This document shows, one piece after another, positions 1 through 11,870 of a stretch of 64,000 nt of DNA. The number at the start of each line of letters is the position of its first letter. The first letter of the stretch is position 1. Origin of the DNA: Uranotaenia lowii (taxonomy: Eukaryota > Arthropoda > Insecta > Diptera > Culicidae); NCBI RefSeq assembly GCF_029784155.1, contig NC_073693.1, positions 188,094,127 to 188,158,126 on the forward strand, in the 5' to 3' direction. A program made the position numbers and the translations under genes. The notes beneath the pieces are model-generated. The model was not told where the DNA came from. It worked only from the letters and a program-made list of their open reading frames with translations, and made no database searches.

Positions 1-119
1 AGCGCATACGGAAGGAGGAAGTTCATGTTCACCTCCAATCCAGCTCCAGTCAAGCGGCGGCAGGATCGACGGCCTCTACGACGTACCCCAGAAATACAAC
101 GAAGCCAGCAGCGTCGAAA

Positions 120-360
120 CAGTGTGTCATTTGCCAAGGAGGATGTAGCAGTGTGGGATCATGCAGGAAGTTTCAAGACCTGGATATCGGGGCAAGATGG
201 GCAGCGCAGAAGCAGAACAAGTTGTGCCGGAAGTGTCTGGCGAAGCATTTCGGAGCATGCGCAGTGAAGCAAGCTTGCGGAAGAAACGGCTGTTCATACA
301 TGCATCATGAGCTGCTACATGATGATTCCAGATACCAGCGAGCAGAAAATTCCTCAACAG
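120..360 (+). pseudogene. gag C-terminal zinc-knuckle region of the BEL/Pao element
   Basis: Read in the frame beginning at 120, this segment has the Pao-type cysteine/histidine pattern: C-x2-C-x3-C, then 'LCRKCLAKHFGAC', then a C-x4-C-x3-HH cluster ending in 'HHELLH'. In this family the domain binds nucleic acid in the capsid precursor. The protease that follows is read one base further along, so a frameshift lies between about 330 and 420. The upstream gag part lies outside the window. Confidence 0.85.
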
Positions 361-363
361 TGA

Positions 364-1599
364 ATTCCCAAGGCGCGGCAGAAACACCTGTCGAACAGCA
401 ACACTCACGTCAGTTACGCCAGCAAGATTCTCTTCCGCTACGTTCCAGTCATCCTACACGGACGAGGCAAGCTCGTTCGCACTGTCGCATTTTTGGACGA
501 AGGCTCATCGGCGACGCTGATGGAGCACAGCTTACTAGACGAGTTGGAGCTGGACGGAGAGTCGTATCCGTTGTGCCTAGGCTGGACGGGAGATCATCAA
601 CGACAGGAGATGAAGTCCGTGATGTTACCTCTGGACATTTCCGGAACGCGCGGTGGAGAGAAATACCGACTGTCGATAGTCCACACGGTGGAGAATCTGT
701 CGCTACCTCAGCAGACGTTGAAGATGGCAAAGCTAGCATCCGAGTATGAGCACCTGGACGGCGTATCAGCGGATTCTTATCACAACGTTCGGCCGCGGAT
801 ACTCATCGGTATAGATAACTGCCGTTTGGGTCAGGCGTTGGACAGCAGGGAAGGTGGCAAAGACGAACCGATTGCCGCTAGAACACGCCTAGGATGGATA
901 GTGTTCGGACCATGCTCTACGACATCTCATCCAACGACGAACTTCACAGCGCACCACAGTATTCACGTGTGTCCGTGCTGCGAGCAAAGTGACGCGGATC
1001 TTCATAACATGGTGAAAACGTACATGTCCCTAGACAGCACGGGAGTAATGAGTTCCGTTAAACCTCTCTTATCGAAGGACGACGAGCGAGCGGAGCAGTT
1101 GCTGAAATCGTTGACGCGTGTGAAGGGCAAGCGAATGGAAACCGGACTGCTTTGGCGGTGTGACGATGTTCGACTGCCGGACAGCAAACCGATGGCGATG
1201 AGACGGCTGATCTGTTTGGAGAAGCGAATGCAGCGGGACCCGGCGTTGGCTGAAGCGGTGAAGGAGAAGATTCGGGATTACGAACGAGCCGGGTACATCG
1301 AGAAGCTGACGAAGAACCAGTTAGCCGAGAAATTCGATCGGGTTTGGTATCTCCCAATCTTTCCGGTTGTCAACCCAAATAAACCGAAAAAGATGCGCTT
1401 GGTTTGGGACGCAGCAGCTAAAGTCTTAGGACTCTGCCTGAATTCATTTCTATTAACGGGACCTGATCATCTCACCTCTTTGGTCTTCGTTCTACAACGT
1501 TTCCGGGAGTTCCGTATAGCCATCACCGGCGACATTCGGGAGATGTTTCTGCAGATCTTGATGAACTGGTTCGATCAACAGTGCTTGAGATTCTTTTAG
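364..1599 (+). pseudogene. BEL/Pao pol fragment: aspartic protease and N-terminal reverse transcriptase
   Basis: The open frame runs from just after a stop at 361 to a stop at 1597-1599. Near its start is the retropepsin active-site region 'TVAFLDEGSSATLM', with the catalytic Asp in FLDEGS, a form common in Pao proteases. It continues through 'VRPRILIGIDN' and 'TRLGWIVFG' into the linker and the RT fingers ('YLPIFPVVNPNKPKKMRLVWDAA'-like region around 1345-1420 and 'ITGDIREMFLQI'). The first RT aspartate region is therefore present. The frame breaks just after 'CLRFF'; the homologous reading resumes in another frame about 1600. Confidence 0.88.
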
Positions 1600-2245
1600 G
1601 GCGGACGGCGAGCAAGATCGCAGCCCAGACGTCTACGTTACGAAAGTGATGACCTTCGGAGCGACGTGTTCACCAAGTACTGCGCAGTACGTGAAGAACT
1701 ACAACGCGGAGCGGTTCCAGGATGAGTTTCCACGAGCGGTAGAAGCAATCGTGAAGGAGCACTACGTCGACGATATGCTGTCAAGCGTAGAGACGGAAGA
1801 AGAGGCGATAAAGTTGGCGAAAGATGTCCGGCACGTCCACGCAGAAGCGGGCTTTGAGATCCGGAACTGGCTATCAAATTCGAATCGAGTGCTGCAGGAG
1901 TTGGATGCGAGTCCCGGGGAGAAGAGTTTGAATCTTTCGGGCGAGATGGCCACGGAGAAGGTTCTTGGCATGTGGTGGTGTACAGCGACTGATACGTTTA
2001 CCTACAAAATTCCTCCGAGAGTCAACGCCGAGCTGCTGCAAGGTGACATCGTTCCAACGAAAAGGCAGATCTTAAGCACGCTGATGACCATCTACGATCC
2101 GCTGGGACTACTGGCGCACTTCTTAATGTTCCTGAAGATACTGTTGCAGGAGATTTGGCGAAGTGTTGTAGGCTGGGACGAGTCCATCAAAAGTGAGCAG
2201 TTCGACACACCGATTTACACGCGTTTTCCCTTGACCAAATTTTGA
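1600..2245 (+). pseudogene. BEL/Pao reverse transcriptase, palm and connection fragment
   Basis: The frame shared with the first ATG at 1646 continues the RT: 'MTFGATCSPSTAQY' is the characteristic Pao palm segment and 'HYVDDML' is the catalytic YVDD box. It goes on through 'GFEIRNWLSNS' and 'SLMTIYDPLG'-like sequence (here TLMTIYDPLGLLAHF), the boundary to the RNase H side, and dies after 'EIWRSVVGWDESI'. It is offset by one base from the preceding segment, so a frameshift separates the two RT halves. No RNase H or integrase follows. Confidence 0.88.
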
Positions 2246-4454
2246 CCGTATCACCCTTTAAATATAATATGTTTAATTTTTTTTAACAAACTTTTAAACA
2301 GCTGCTTAAACTAGATCAATAACTCAGTAATTCAGAAATGCGTATCATTTTTATTCCATGAAATAACATAGATGAATTTATTAAAACTTCCACCGTTTTA
2401 AACGTCAATCATTTAAAAAAAGTGTATTACGGAATAGGAACTCATCCCTAAAAGGTTTTTACCCTGATCGAAGAACTTAAAGAATGACAATTCATGGTTG
2501 TGGTATTAAAACTTTATTAGAACGTACTGTAATATTTCTCTTTGCACGTTAGTTGCTTATATATGAATCGTGTTCCATGACGTGATTGCAGGCCATCTTT
2601 TTAAATAATGCGGACAGCTTTCCCACAAATTGCAAAGCTATTATCATTGCTGACACTGTAGTAAGGTTGTCCTTCTATGTCGTTTTCAGTTTTCCTGAGT
2701 GATTCAAATTTAACCAGTATGTGTATCCAGCTAGTCGGCGTTCTTCCAAAGCTTTTTAAAAAATCAACACCATATGTTCAACATTTGTACCAACTTTACG
2801 CCTGAGCGGGGTACACTTGTTACTTATGTTTATATAATAGACTCCGATTTTCATGTCAGCGATTCTCCTATGGCAGAATCGGGTTATTCGCTTTCTTGCT
2901 GTTTTCTTCAAATATTGAAATGAATGGATTTCCATAATAGAATATTGCAAATCTTTCTGCATGTATGTACCTTACACGACCAGTTTGCCCTTTCTTTTCC
3001 GCCGGATTTGTAAATCGACGAAAGCAGGGTAAGGATGTAAAACGATGATCCAGACTCTCCCCTCAATCTATTTTTTCGAGCCATTGTTGGCTGTCTGGAA
3101 CAAATAAACGGATGAATAATTTAATGCAGTCATGCTGGGATTTGCAGGATTGTGTCTTTTGCGTTGGCCGAATCCTGGCTGAGGGCAGAGGAGCACAATG
3201 TGTGATTTTTACGCATGGCGTGTGAGTCGCAAAGTCGATCTGAAGAAAACAATTCAATCTAAATATGAGAAGATTGTATGTGAAAATTAACGGAAAAGTA
3301 CGATAAGCATGCAGAAAGTGTTTGAAAATATCGAAATGCCCATTAACATACATATTTTCAGCTTAATAAAATGTAGAATTCATAAAAACGCTTCCAGTAA
3401 TTTTTGTTACTTGGTAATATGTATTGTGCTGAAATGATTCGTTCTCATTTAACTTGATTCTTATTTTGCGAATTCTTTAACCTTGACAAACCAGATGTTT
3501 CATATGGAAATGTTAAAATATGATAGAAAAAAAAACTACTTTAACATTTCCGATCAAACGTCCGTTTTCTTCTATAGTTTTTTTTCTATAACTATGTGAG
3601 TGGCAGCCCCAGAAACATTCACCTATTTTGAAGTTTATTGATTTTTATGATCCTGATTTTGCACAGCGTTTCTAGCAGCCAAACACGTAGCTAACACAGA
3701 AAGACTGAGGTTTGCCCGTAGGACTGGAAGGTGTCGATTTGCTGCACTCGACCATTTCGTGCACGGTTGTGCAGTTTTGTTCGTTCTGCTATCAGGCAGT
3801 ATAATCGCTCTTTATTGGACTGATTTTGTTTGAAATGCGCAAACAATCACCACGGGTGCAGTGCCAAAACTTTCAAAGCATGCTATGGGAAAGGTGCAAG
3901 GCAAGTGGAAGGGTTTGTTTGTAATTCCGCATGTTGTGAAGTAGTAGAGTGATTCAATTTGTTTTTATTTCGCAAAAGTATGTCAGGTTTTAGGCTGCGC
4001 AAAGACCTCACAGTGTGAATGGTTTTATTTTAAATAAATAAAGAACTTTGATAACACTATGCAAAACTATTAGATGATAAGAAAAAAAAAACTAAAAATG
4101 TAGGGTTCGTTACATTAGTGCTTTCTTTTTTAAATGACAATTGATTTTGTGATAATGTTGATACACATTGAAAAATATGTTTTTTGGGTTGAACTGATTC
4201 AGTCTAATGTTAAGATTATTTTGAAGTTTTCTTCTATTCGATTGCCTGTTAACGGGTTCCCGAGAAGTTTGGTGTTCTATATATTCCAGTTTGTTGGTAA
4301 ATATACTTACCGCACTTCAAAATATCAAAATGAGTCAATTTTGGGAATTTAATCTTGGTAGTTTTTGATAAACGAAAAACTGAAAGCCCATCAACCTAAC
4401 CAAAATACTCAAATATTTTTCAACTGTCGTTTTGATATGTTGTTTTTTTCGGTT
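2246..4454. other. AT-rich stretch without a supported gene
   Basis: No open frame here has recognisable protein character; the 70-100 codon frames near 2.76-3.35 kb lack any motif. The segment at about 3600-3960 is more GC-balanced than its surroundings and could be conserved non-coding sequence, but I see no defined site in it. Confidence 0.5.
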
Positions 4455-4458
4455 TTAA

Positions 4459-4849
4459 GATACCGTAAACTGGGGGAACTTTTGATCACTTTTTCAATTA
4501 ATTTTCGAATATTTTGGAAGGGAAAAAGTGGTAGAAATTTTGACACTATTAGCACATTTTGAAAATTTTACCATGTAAAAACATTTGCAAGATCTACGGC
4601 ATTCAAGTTTTATACAACACGTGTTCTATTTTCGCATGCAGTGATGTAAAAATAGCAATATTTCTATCACATACGGCTGAAATAAAAACGGTGCCGTAAA
4701 AAAATACAACGCGCAAAAATCTTGAAAATATTTTGACATGGTAAAAATTTTCAAAATTTTCATTGCTCTTAATGGCTATAACTAAAAGTTTGTTACAATT
4801 CCTGATTTCATGTTTCGGGGTTACTTTGATCACTATGGTTTTACGTATC
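4459..4849. mobile_element. TTAA-flanked MITE (piggyBac-like), 391 bp
   Basis: The element sits between two TTAA copies (4455-4458 and 4850-4853). Its ends are inverted: it begins GATACCGTAAAC and ends GTTTTACGTATC. Further in, the TTTTGATCAC near the left end mirrors GTGATCAAAG near the right. The inner arms are also inverted (an AAAATTTTACCATG motif facing CATGGTAAAAATTTT). It has no coding capacity. A TTAA target and the GATAC-type ends fit piggyBac-related MITEs. Confidence 0.7.
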
Positions 4850-5021
4850 TTAACATCCCCAAAATTATTATTTTGATGTCATTTAGCACACAAGGCTTAA
4901 AACATTAATAACAGTACTTTTTTCGGACTCAATTGAATTTTTCAACGTTTTCTTTACTTGAATGAAGGCAGCGAAAGTTACATATTGGCTTACAAAGAGA
5001 ATCAATTACCGAATTCCCTTT

Positions 5022-5200
5022 AGTGAACTTTATGTACTCTATAATGAACTTGAAAGTTGCATAAGTGATCAATATGTACGTTGTATGTGACTTGTTTTGC
5101 CCAATTCCCATGAGTGATCTTTATGTACTCATTAACGAACATGAAAGTTGCAAAAGTGATTTATACGTACCTTATACGGGACTAAAGTCACATAAAGGGC
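5022..5200. repeat. Diverged tandem duplication, unit about 90 bp
   Basis: A block with the order TTTATGTACTC, GAACxTGAAAGTTGCAxAAGTGAT, TACGT, CTTATACG-like/TGTGACTT occurs twice in succession, at about 5025-5105 and 5118-5195, with moderate divergence. There is no coding potential. It may be the subterminal repeat of an unrecognised DNA element. Confidence 0.45.
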
Positions 5201-5299
5201 ACAAAAGTGCTCAATACGGGATTTGGTAAGTCACAAAAAGTGCATTGATGTGCTTTCAAAATCAAATCAGCACTTCGAGTTTTAGTTTCAGTTAGAACA

Positions 5300-5345
5300 A
5301 CATCTAGGCGTGGTCTTGTGGTAGCGTGTTCGATTCTCACCACGA
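5300..5345 (+). repeat. tRNA-like remnant (A box plus B box, shortened)
   Basis: The string TGGTCTTGTGGTAGCG resembles a tRNA A-box region. It is followed almost at once by GTTCGATTCTC, a B-box-like string, so the anticodon arm appears deleted. The A-box part resembles the tRNA-like sequence at 52026-52100. It is more likely a SINE or pseudo-tRNA piece than a gene. Confidence 0.35.
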
Positions 5346-6025
5346 AGGCAGAGGTGCAAAGCATCGCATCATTTTGCATGCAGCGTTCGACTTTTTCCCG
5401 ACCAGATCAAACTAACTTTATCTTCGGAAGCGTCGGCTTGCGAACATAGCACGCCGACTTTTGATTGCAAATGAACGCATCGCAACGACGCTGTGGCACG
5501 ATTGGTTCAAATGACTGCATCTCTTAAGTTCATTCCGATGCTTTGCGAACAGTTCGCCTACTGATTTTAAGGCGACGTCAACCGAAGGATCCGTTCATTT
5601 GAATTCATCGGGGATAAGTTCAAACAACCTTATCGAGATAGGGTCGTTTGAACGTTCAATTGAATGTTCACTTTTGAACGTTCAATTGAATGTTCGTCTG
5701 ATGCGTTCGGCAGCCTAAGGCAAGACGCCGAGCCGTGTTTGGATGGGATGGATTATTGATATGGTGCATTGCTTGCGTGTGATGTTCGGTCGTCGCTCGA
5801 CGATAGAGGGTGTCGGGTGTCTGTAGCGCGCGGACGACTTGGTAAAGAGAATGAGGCGCAGCTACAGTTTCATTTAACGGTGCAATTTTACTGAATAAAA
5901 TGCAAACCGCCCAACTACGGTTGGGCTTGTAAGGCTTGTAAGAGATTTTTTATTCTTTTTTCATTCCATGTTAGGTTCAGAACTGAAGCAAACCGTCAAG
6001 ACCCGCGAAATTTAATTCAAATTTT

Positions 6026-7147
6026 CAGATATCAGATTCAGATTTCAGATTTTAGATTTAGATTCCAGATTCAGATTTCAGATTCAGATTTCAGATTCAG
6101 ATTTCAGATTCAGATTTCAGATTCAGATTTCAGATTCAGATTTCAGATTCAGATTTCAGATTCAGATTTCAGATTCAGATTTCAGATTCAGATTTTAGAT
6201 TCAGATTTCAGATTCAGATTTCAGATTTTAGATTTAGATTCCAGATTCAGATTTCAGATTCAGATTTCAGATTCAGATTTCAGATTCAGATTTCAGATTC
6301 AGATTTCAGATTCAGATTTCAGATTCAGATTTCAGATTCAGATTTCAGATTCAGATTTCAGATTCAGATTTTAGATTCAGATTTCAGATTCAGATTTCAG
6401 ATTTTAGATTTAGGATTCCAGATTCAGATTTCAGATTCAGATTTCAGATTCAGATTTCAGATTCAGATTTCAGATTCAGATTTCAGATTCAGATTTCAGA
6501 TTCAGATTTCAGATTCAGATTTCAGATTCAGATTTCAGATTCAGATTTTAGATTCAGATTTCAGATTCAGATTTCAGATTTTAGATTTAGATTCCAGATT
6601 CAGATTTCAGATTCAGATTTCAGATTCAGATTTCAGATTCAGATTTCAGATTCAGATTTCAGATTCAGATTTCAGATTCAGATTTCAGATTCAGATTTCA
6701 GATTCAGATTTCAGATTCAGATTTCAGATTCAGATTTCAGATTCAGATTTCAGATTCAGATTACAGATTCAGATTTCAGATTCAGATTTCAGATTCAGAT
6801 TTCAGATTCAGATTTCAGATTCAGATTTCAGATTCAGATTTCAGATTCAGATTTCAGATTCAGATTTCAGATTCAGATTTCAGATTCAAATTTCAGATTC
6901 AGATTTCAGATTCAGATTTCAGATTCAGATTTCAGATTCAGATTTCAGATTCAGATTTCAGATTCAGATTTCAGATTCAGATTTCAGATTCAGATTTCAG
7001 ATTCAGATTTCAGATTCAGATTTCAGATTCAGATTTCAGATTCAGATTTCAGATTCAGATTTCAGGATTCAGATTTCAGATTCAGATTTCAGATTCAGAT
7101 TTCAGATTCAGATTTCAGATTCAGATTTCAGATTCAGATTTCAGATT
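6026..7147. repeat. 13-bp satellite array, left arm (CAGATTTCAGATT)n
   Basis: Roughly 85 copies of CAGATTTCAGATT. The proximal part shows a higher-order period: the variant TTTAGATTTAGATTCC recurs at 6051, 6227, 6403 and 6580, i.e. every 176-177 bp. The distal part (from about 6600) is homogeneous with single-base variants only. Confidence 0.95.
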
Positions 7148-7800
7148 GGAAATGGACTTCCGCTCATTATGAGTTGATGTTTTACATATATGAGTTTATG
7201 TTTAACATATATGAGTTAATGAGTTGATGATTAAATATATTGAGTCCCAAATTCATGGCGTACACCATTTGATTAAGACCGAAATCAGAAATTTGGAATT
7301 CATTTATTGGGGTTAGAATAGAAAAAATGAAAAATTTGGTAATATTTTGTTCACCAGAACTATCACTAAATGTAATGAAATGATTAACTGTTGTGGTAGA
7401 TTTCTAACATGATTTACTTTTCAAATGCCCATTAATTTCCATATTTTTTTCATCCCGATGGAATGAACACTTTAAATGGAAATGACGTTAGGGTTGGTGG
7501 CAAAGGGGTATAACTTATACCGTATAAGTAAATTACTTGGTAGCAAATGGGTCTGCACTTATACCCCTTTGGCTCCGAAACAAAAAGTAATTTTCAGTAA
7601 GCAGGATTTCAACATAGCAAACATAGAAGAAATAAACAAAGGAAATTGTGATTAAAACAGCATATGATGTTTGACAGTCGGAAGATTTGTTCTAGATGGT
7701 TAACTCAATTTTTCCATTTTGCACTTATACCCCTTTTGGCTCCAAGGGCCTGAATCTAAAATCTTACCCCAAACTAATCTTAACCTTAATCCTGAAAGAA
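7148..7800. other. Loop of the foldback element, with a small inverted-repeat insert
   Basis: Unique sequence between the two satellite arms, with no coding frame. CACTTATACCCCTTTGGC occurs at 7556 and again, with one extra T, at 7732. An inverted version (AAAGGGGTATAA) lies near 7503. The outer pair (about 7497 and 7750) could be the ends of a small MITE nested in the loop. Confidence 0.5.
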
Positions 7801-8990
7801 CTGAATCTGAATTGAATGATGAAATCTGATATCTGAATCAGATCTGAAATCTGAATCTGAAAATATGAATCTGAAATCCTGAATCTGAAATCTGAGATCT
7901 GAAATCTGAATCTGAAATCTGAATCTGAATCTGAAATCTGAATCTGAAATCTGAATCTGAAATTATCTGAATCTGAAATCTGAATCTCTTGAATCTGAAT
8001 CTGAATTATTGAATCTGAATCTGAAATCTGAATCTGAAATCTGAATCTGAAATCTGAATCTGAATCTGAATCTGAAATCTGAATCTGAAATCTGAATCTG
8101 AATGAATCTGAATCTGAATCTGAATCTGAATCTGAAATCTGAATCTGAAATCTGAATCTGAATCTGAATCTGAAATCTGAATCTGAAATCTGAATCTGAA
8201 ATCTGAATCTGAAATCTGAATCTGAAATCTGATCTGAATCTGATCTGAAATCTGAATCTGAAATCTGAATCTGAAATCTGAATCTGAATTGAATCTGAAT
8301 CTGAAATCTGAATCTGAAATCTGAATCTGAAATCTGAATCTGAAATCTGAATCTGAAATCTGAATCTGAAATCTGAATCTGAAATCTGAATCTGAAATCT
8401 GAATCTGAAATCTGAAATCTGAATCTGAAATCTGAATCTGAAATCTGAATCTGAAATCTGAATCTGAAATCTGAATCTGAAATCTGAATCTGAAATCTGA
8501 ATCTGAAATCTGAATCTGAAATCTGAATCTGAAATCTGAATCTGAAATCTGAATCTGAAATCTGAATCTGAAATCTGAATCTGAAATCTGAATCTGAAAT
8601 CTGAATCTGAAATCTGAATCTGAAATCTGAATCTGAAATCTGAATCTGAAATCTGAATCTGAAATCTGAATCTGAAATCTGAATCTGAAATCTGAATCTG
8701 AAATCTGAATCTGAAATCTGAATCTGAAATCTGAATCTGAAATCTGAATCTGAAATCTGAATCTGAAATCTGAATCTGAAATCTGAATCTGAAATCTGAA
8801 TCTGAAATCTGAATCTGAAATCTGAATCTGAAATCTGAATCTGAAATCTGAATCTGAAATCTGAATCTGAAATCTGAATCTGAAATCTGAATCTGAAATC
8901 TGAATCTGAAATCTGAATCTGAAATCTGAATCTGAAATCTGAATCTGGAATCTAAATCTAAAATCTGAAATCTGAATCTGATATCTGAAA
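7801..8990. repeat. 13-bp satellite array, right arm (AATCTGAAATCTG)n
   Basis: Reverse complement of the left-arm satellite. The loop-proximal 7801-8300 part is irregular (unit losses, odd insertions). From about 8300 the array is highly regular. The arm-end variant GGAATCTAAATCTAAAATC occurs once, at 8945; the 176-bp higher-order periodicity of the left arm is not repeated here. Confidence 0.95.
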
Positions 8991-9544
8991 ATTTGAATTA
9001 AATTTCGCGGGTCTTGACGGTTTGCTTCAGTTCTGAACCTAACATGGAATGAAAAAGAATAAAAAATCTCTTACAAGCCTTACAAGCCCAACCGTAGTTG
9101 GGCGGTTTGCATTTTATTCAGTAAAATTGCACCGTTAAATGAAACTGTAGCTGCGCCTCATTCTCTTTACCAAGTCGTCCGCGCGCTACAAGACACCCGA
9201 CACCCTCTATCGTCGAGCGACGACCGAACATCACACGCAAGCAATGCACCATATCAATAATCCATCCCATCCAAACACGGCTCGGCGTCTTGCCTTAGGC
9301 TGCCGAACGCATCAGACGAACATTCAATTGAACGTTCAAAAGTGAACATTCAATTGAACGTTCAAACGACCCTATCTCGATAAGGTTGTTTGAACTTATC
9401 CCCGATGAATTCAAACGAACGGATCCTTCGGTTGACGTCGCCTTAAAATCAGTAGGCGAACTGTTCGCAAAGCATCGGAATGAACTTAAGAGATGCAGTC
9501 ATTTGAACCAATCGTGCCACAGCGTCGTTGCGATGCGTTCATTT

Positions 9545-11870
9545 TTTCCAACCACAAGTTAGGCGTCGTAGCTGATCTTAACCTTTTCAAGAAATAATCA
9601 GCTTGCGACTTTTTCTCGACGACGTTTGCGCTGAACGTTCATTTGCACCTCTGCACGAAGGTCGAGGTTCGATCTCCAAGTCGGACAAGTTTTTTTTTCA
9701 ATGCTGGCAACTGATTGAACATTATTATTATATAGTCAGTTATATGAACAAATCTTTCCTAGACTAGACTAAACTAAACTAGACCACATTGGAGCTTCTA
9801 GAAATATTTAAAATTGGTTTTAACAAAAAAATGTTAAAACTATTCTGTGGTCCACTTTCAAAGCCCTAGAGGAAATAGCTAGATTTTTATCAATCGTCTG
9901 AGGTGGAGATTGAAAATTGCGCCTCAATTAGTTTTAAATGCTTCTCTATTATCTGAAATTTAAAATTCAAGTAAAGAATTATTGAAAAATTCGGTATTTT
10001 AAATCTAATACATAAAGTTAAATTGAACTATCCCAGAAAATATTTAAAAAGATATATCACAGAAATAACAGAATTAACAAAAAAACCATATGAAATGAAT
10101 GTATTTAACTAACCAAACAGCATATCTATAGCTACCAAAGTGGGGGCGATATACAGTAGACAGTAGACATAAACCTAAAAATACGATTTCTATAGAATTT
10201 TGGACGATTCTTGAGAACAATTGCTTTTCCATCCACAAATCAGTTAAAAAATGTTTGACAACAGTATTAAATAAAAGAAAAAATGGAATAAATAATCCAG
10301 TTTGTTTTGAATTCAGAATCTCACGTTACTGATTTAAGTTTTTGATTTAAATAGATTAACTGGTTGTTGAACATACAATATTATTTTTCTATGGAATCAT
10401 GCGTCCAAAATTCTATAGAAATCGCATTGTCAAGTTCATGCCTGAAATATTGCACCTCGTGTAACTTTTGATCCCATGGAGAGAACTTTTCAATAACTTC
10501 AGACATGCTAACTTTGTGTTTCAACAATCACTCAGCAAAATTTCAATAAACAGCGCAGCGTAGTTTCTGAGACATTGCAGTTTTAATGGTAAAAGTCCAA
10601 AAAGTCCTATTTTGGTAGAATAACTGTATCTCAGGCCACACAAATTTTAGAGAGCTCAAATTTTGTGATACCTATAGTAGTGTAATAATTGATCTATCTT
10701 AAGCAGAAAATTTGATCAAAAAATATCATCAGAGTAAAAAGTTATGGAAGTTTAAAGTCGAAGTGACAGTGCGCGTGCTTCAAATTTCCATACAATTATG
10801 AACGGTACTGTATCTATACTGACAAGATTCTTACGATTTGATTTCCCCGCAAAAAGCTCAATAAACGATTATAAGTAATTTGGGTAAACTGAAAAAAGTC
10901 TCCCCCGACCGAGAACTTACCATGCCAACTCATTAGTTGATATGTGCTATTCCAGGGGTGAGAAACCCTTTAAAACAACGGGCCAAATTGACTTTTAAAT
11001 TTTTTCAGCTGGCCGCACTTAAAGTAACACTGATTCATTGCCAAATTGGTTATTGATTGATGATTTGCAGAGGTTTATGGATAGTTATTGTCGTGCTATT
11101 ATCACTACAGTTATCATTACAGTAGAAATATTAAAAATAAACATCAACCTTTTATAACCTAACATTTTTGATGGAACATAGATTAAAGAAGGAAACCGTT
11201 TTTAATTTGAGTCGTACCACCAGCTGAAATCAATTAATATTATTAATTTTTTATGGCAATTTATGAATAATATAATTTTTTTTATTGAACTACTTTGCAA
11301 TTATTCGTTCTTCTGAACAGAAACATCATTTGCCTTGCTTTTTCAACAAAAGCGCAAATTTTTGAAGGCCTTTCACGACTTATGACAGTCGGTTGTGCTT
11401 CCATTTGAAAGTCTCTAGCGATGACTAATGGTCAGACATATAAGGCAAAATCTATACAGTCTTCCTTAAAAAATGTGGTTTTAAAATAGCTTTCGTGATA
11501 AGATGAATAAGCATTCAAAGGAAACTATTTTAAATTTCTTATAATACAAACCTCATAACTAATAATGATTCTAAGCTAGAAATTCGAAGCAGAATTTGAA
11601 ATTGTTAAATAAACTCAGCAGAAGCGTTTTGAAACTCAAAATAAAGATTCAGCAAGAGACAAATCTGCTTTTTTAATTTATAAATATAATGTCATGATTT
11701 TTATATTTAATGGTTAGGGAAATAAATTTTTCAATATTTAATAGATAATCTTTGATTGTTTGGCCTTTGCAGGCCTGAATTTAAAATGTTGCTTCAAATT
11801 CTAAATTTGACTTTGATGGAATATTCAGATTTTGAAAATTTAATTTTGATTCAAACCAATAATGATAAAA
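9545..11870. other. AT-rich stretch; outer foldback flank and a solitary hAT-like end
   Basis: Around 9640-9690 the sequence TTTGCACCTCTGC faces a related inverted string at about 5350-5365, and GGTTCGATCTCC resembles a tRNA B box, so divergent inverted symmetry may continue beyond the near-identical arms. At about 10953, CAGGGGTGAGAAACCC resembles the end of a hAT transposon, but I found no partner end. Otherwise nothing recognisable. Confidence 0.4.

Larger units (their letters stand above)
1..2225 (+). mobile_element. BEL/Pao LTR-retrotransposon fragment, internal part only
   Basis: The order gag-type zinc knuckles, aspartic protease, then reverse transcriptase is that of the BEL/Pao group. 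The window opens inside the element. Its 3' side stops after the RT connection region, so RNase H, integrase and both LTRs are absent. The coding frame changes at least twice (between the zinc knuckles and the protease, and inside the RT). GC content is clearly higher than in the AT-rich DNA that follows from about position 2225, which marks the truncation point. This is a dead copy. Confidence 0.93.
5469..9544. mobile_element. Giant foldback (inverted-repeat) element with satellite-filled arms
   Basis: The left arm (5469-7147) and right arm (7801-9544) are reverse complements around a 653-bp loop. The outer about 556 bp of each arm is complex sequence and nearly identical between arms: the same GAACGTTCAATTGAA motifs, the same CGACGATAGAGGGTGTCGGG stretch and the same junction to the satellite. 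The inner part of each arm is a 13-bp satellite in opposite orientation. No transposase frame is present. The architecture (long inverted arms made partly of short tandem repeats) is that of Foldback/FB-like or TIR-satellite elements. A target duplication could not be fixed because the outermost arm sequence is diverged. Confidence 0.85.

Noticed and set aside
2756..3353. Two minus-strand frames of 68 and 96 codons
   Set aside because: No motif, no conserved neighbour, typical length for chance in AT-rich DNA.
5948..9060. CRISPR-like array
   Set aside because: The repeats are contiguous 13-bp satellite with no spacers, in a eukaryotic sequence.
10953..10968. Complete hAT element starting CAGGGGTGAGAAACC
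   Set aside because: No matching right end or 8-bp duplication could be found nearby.
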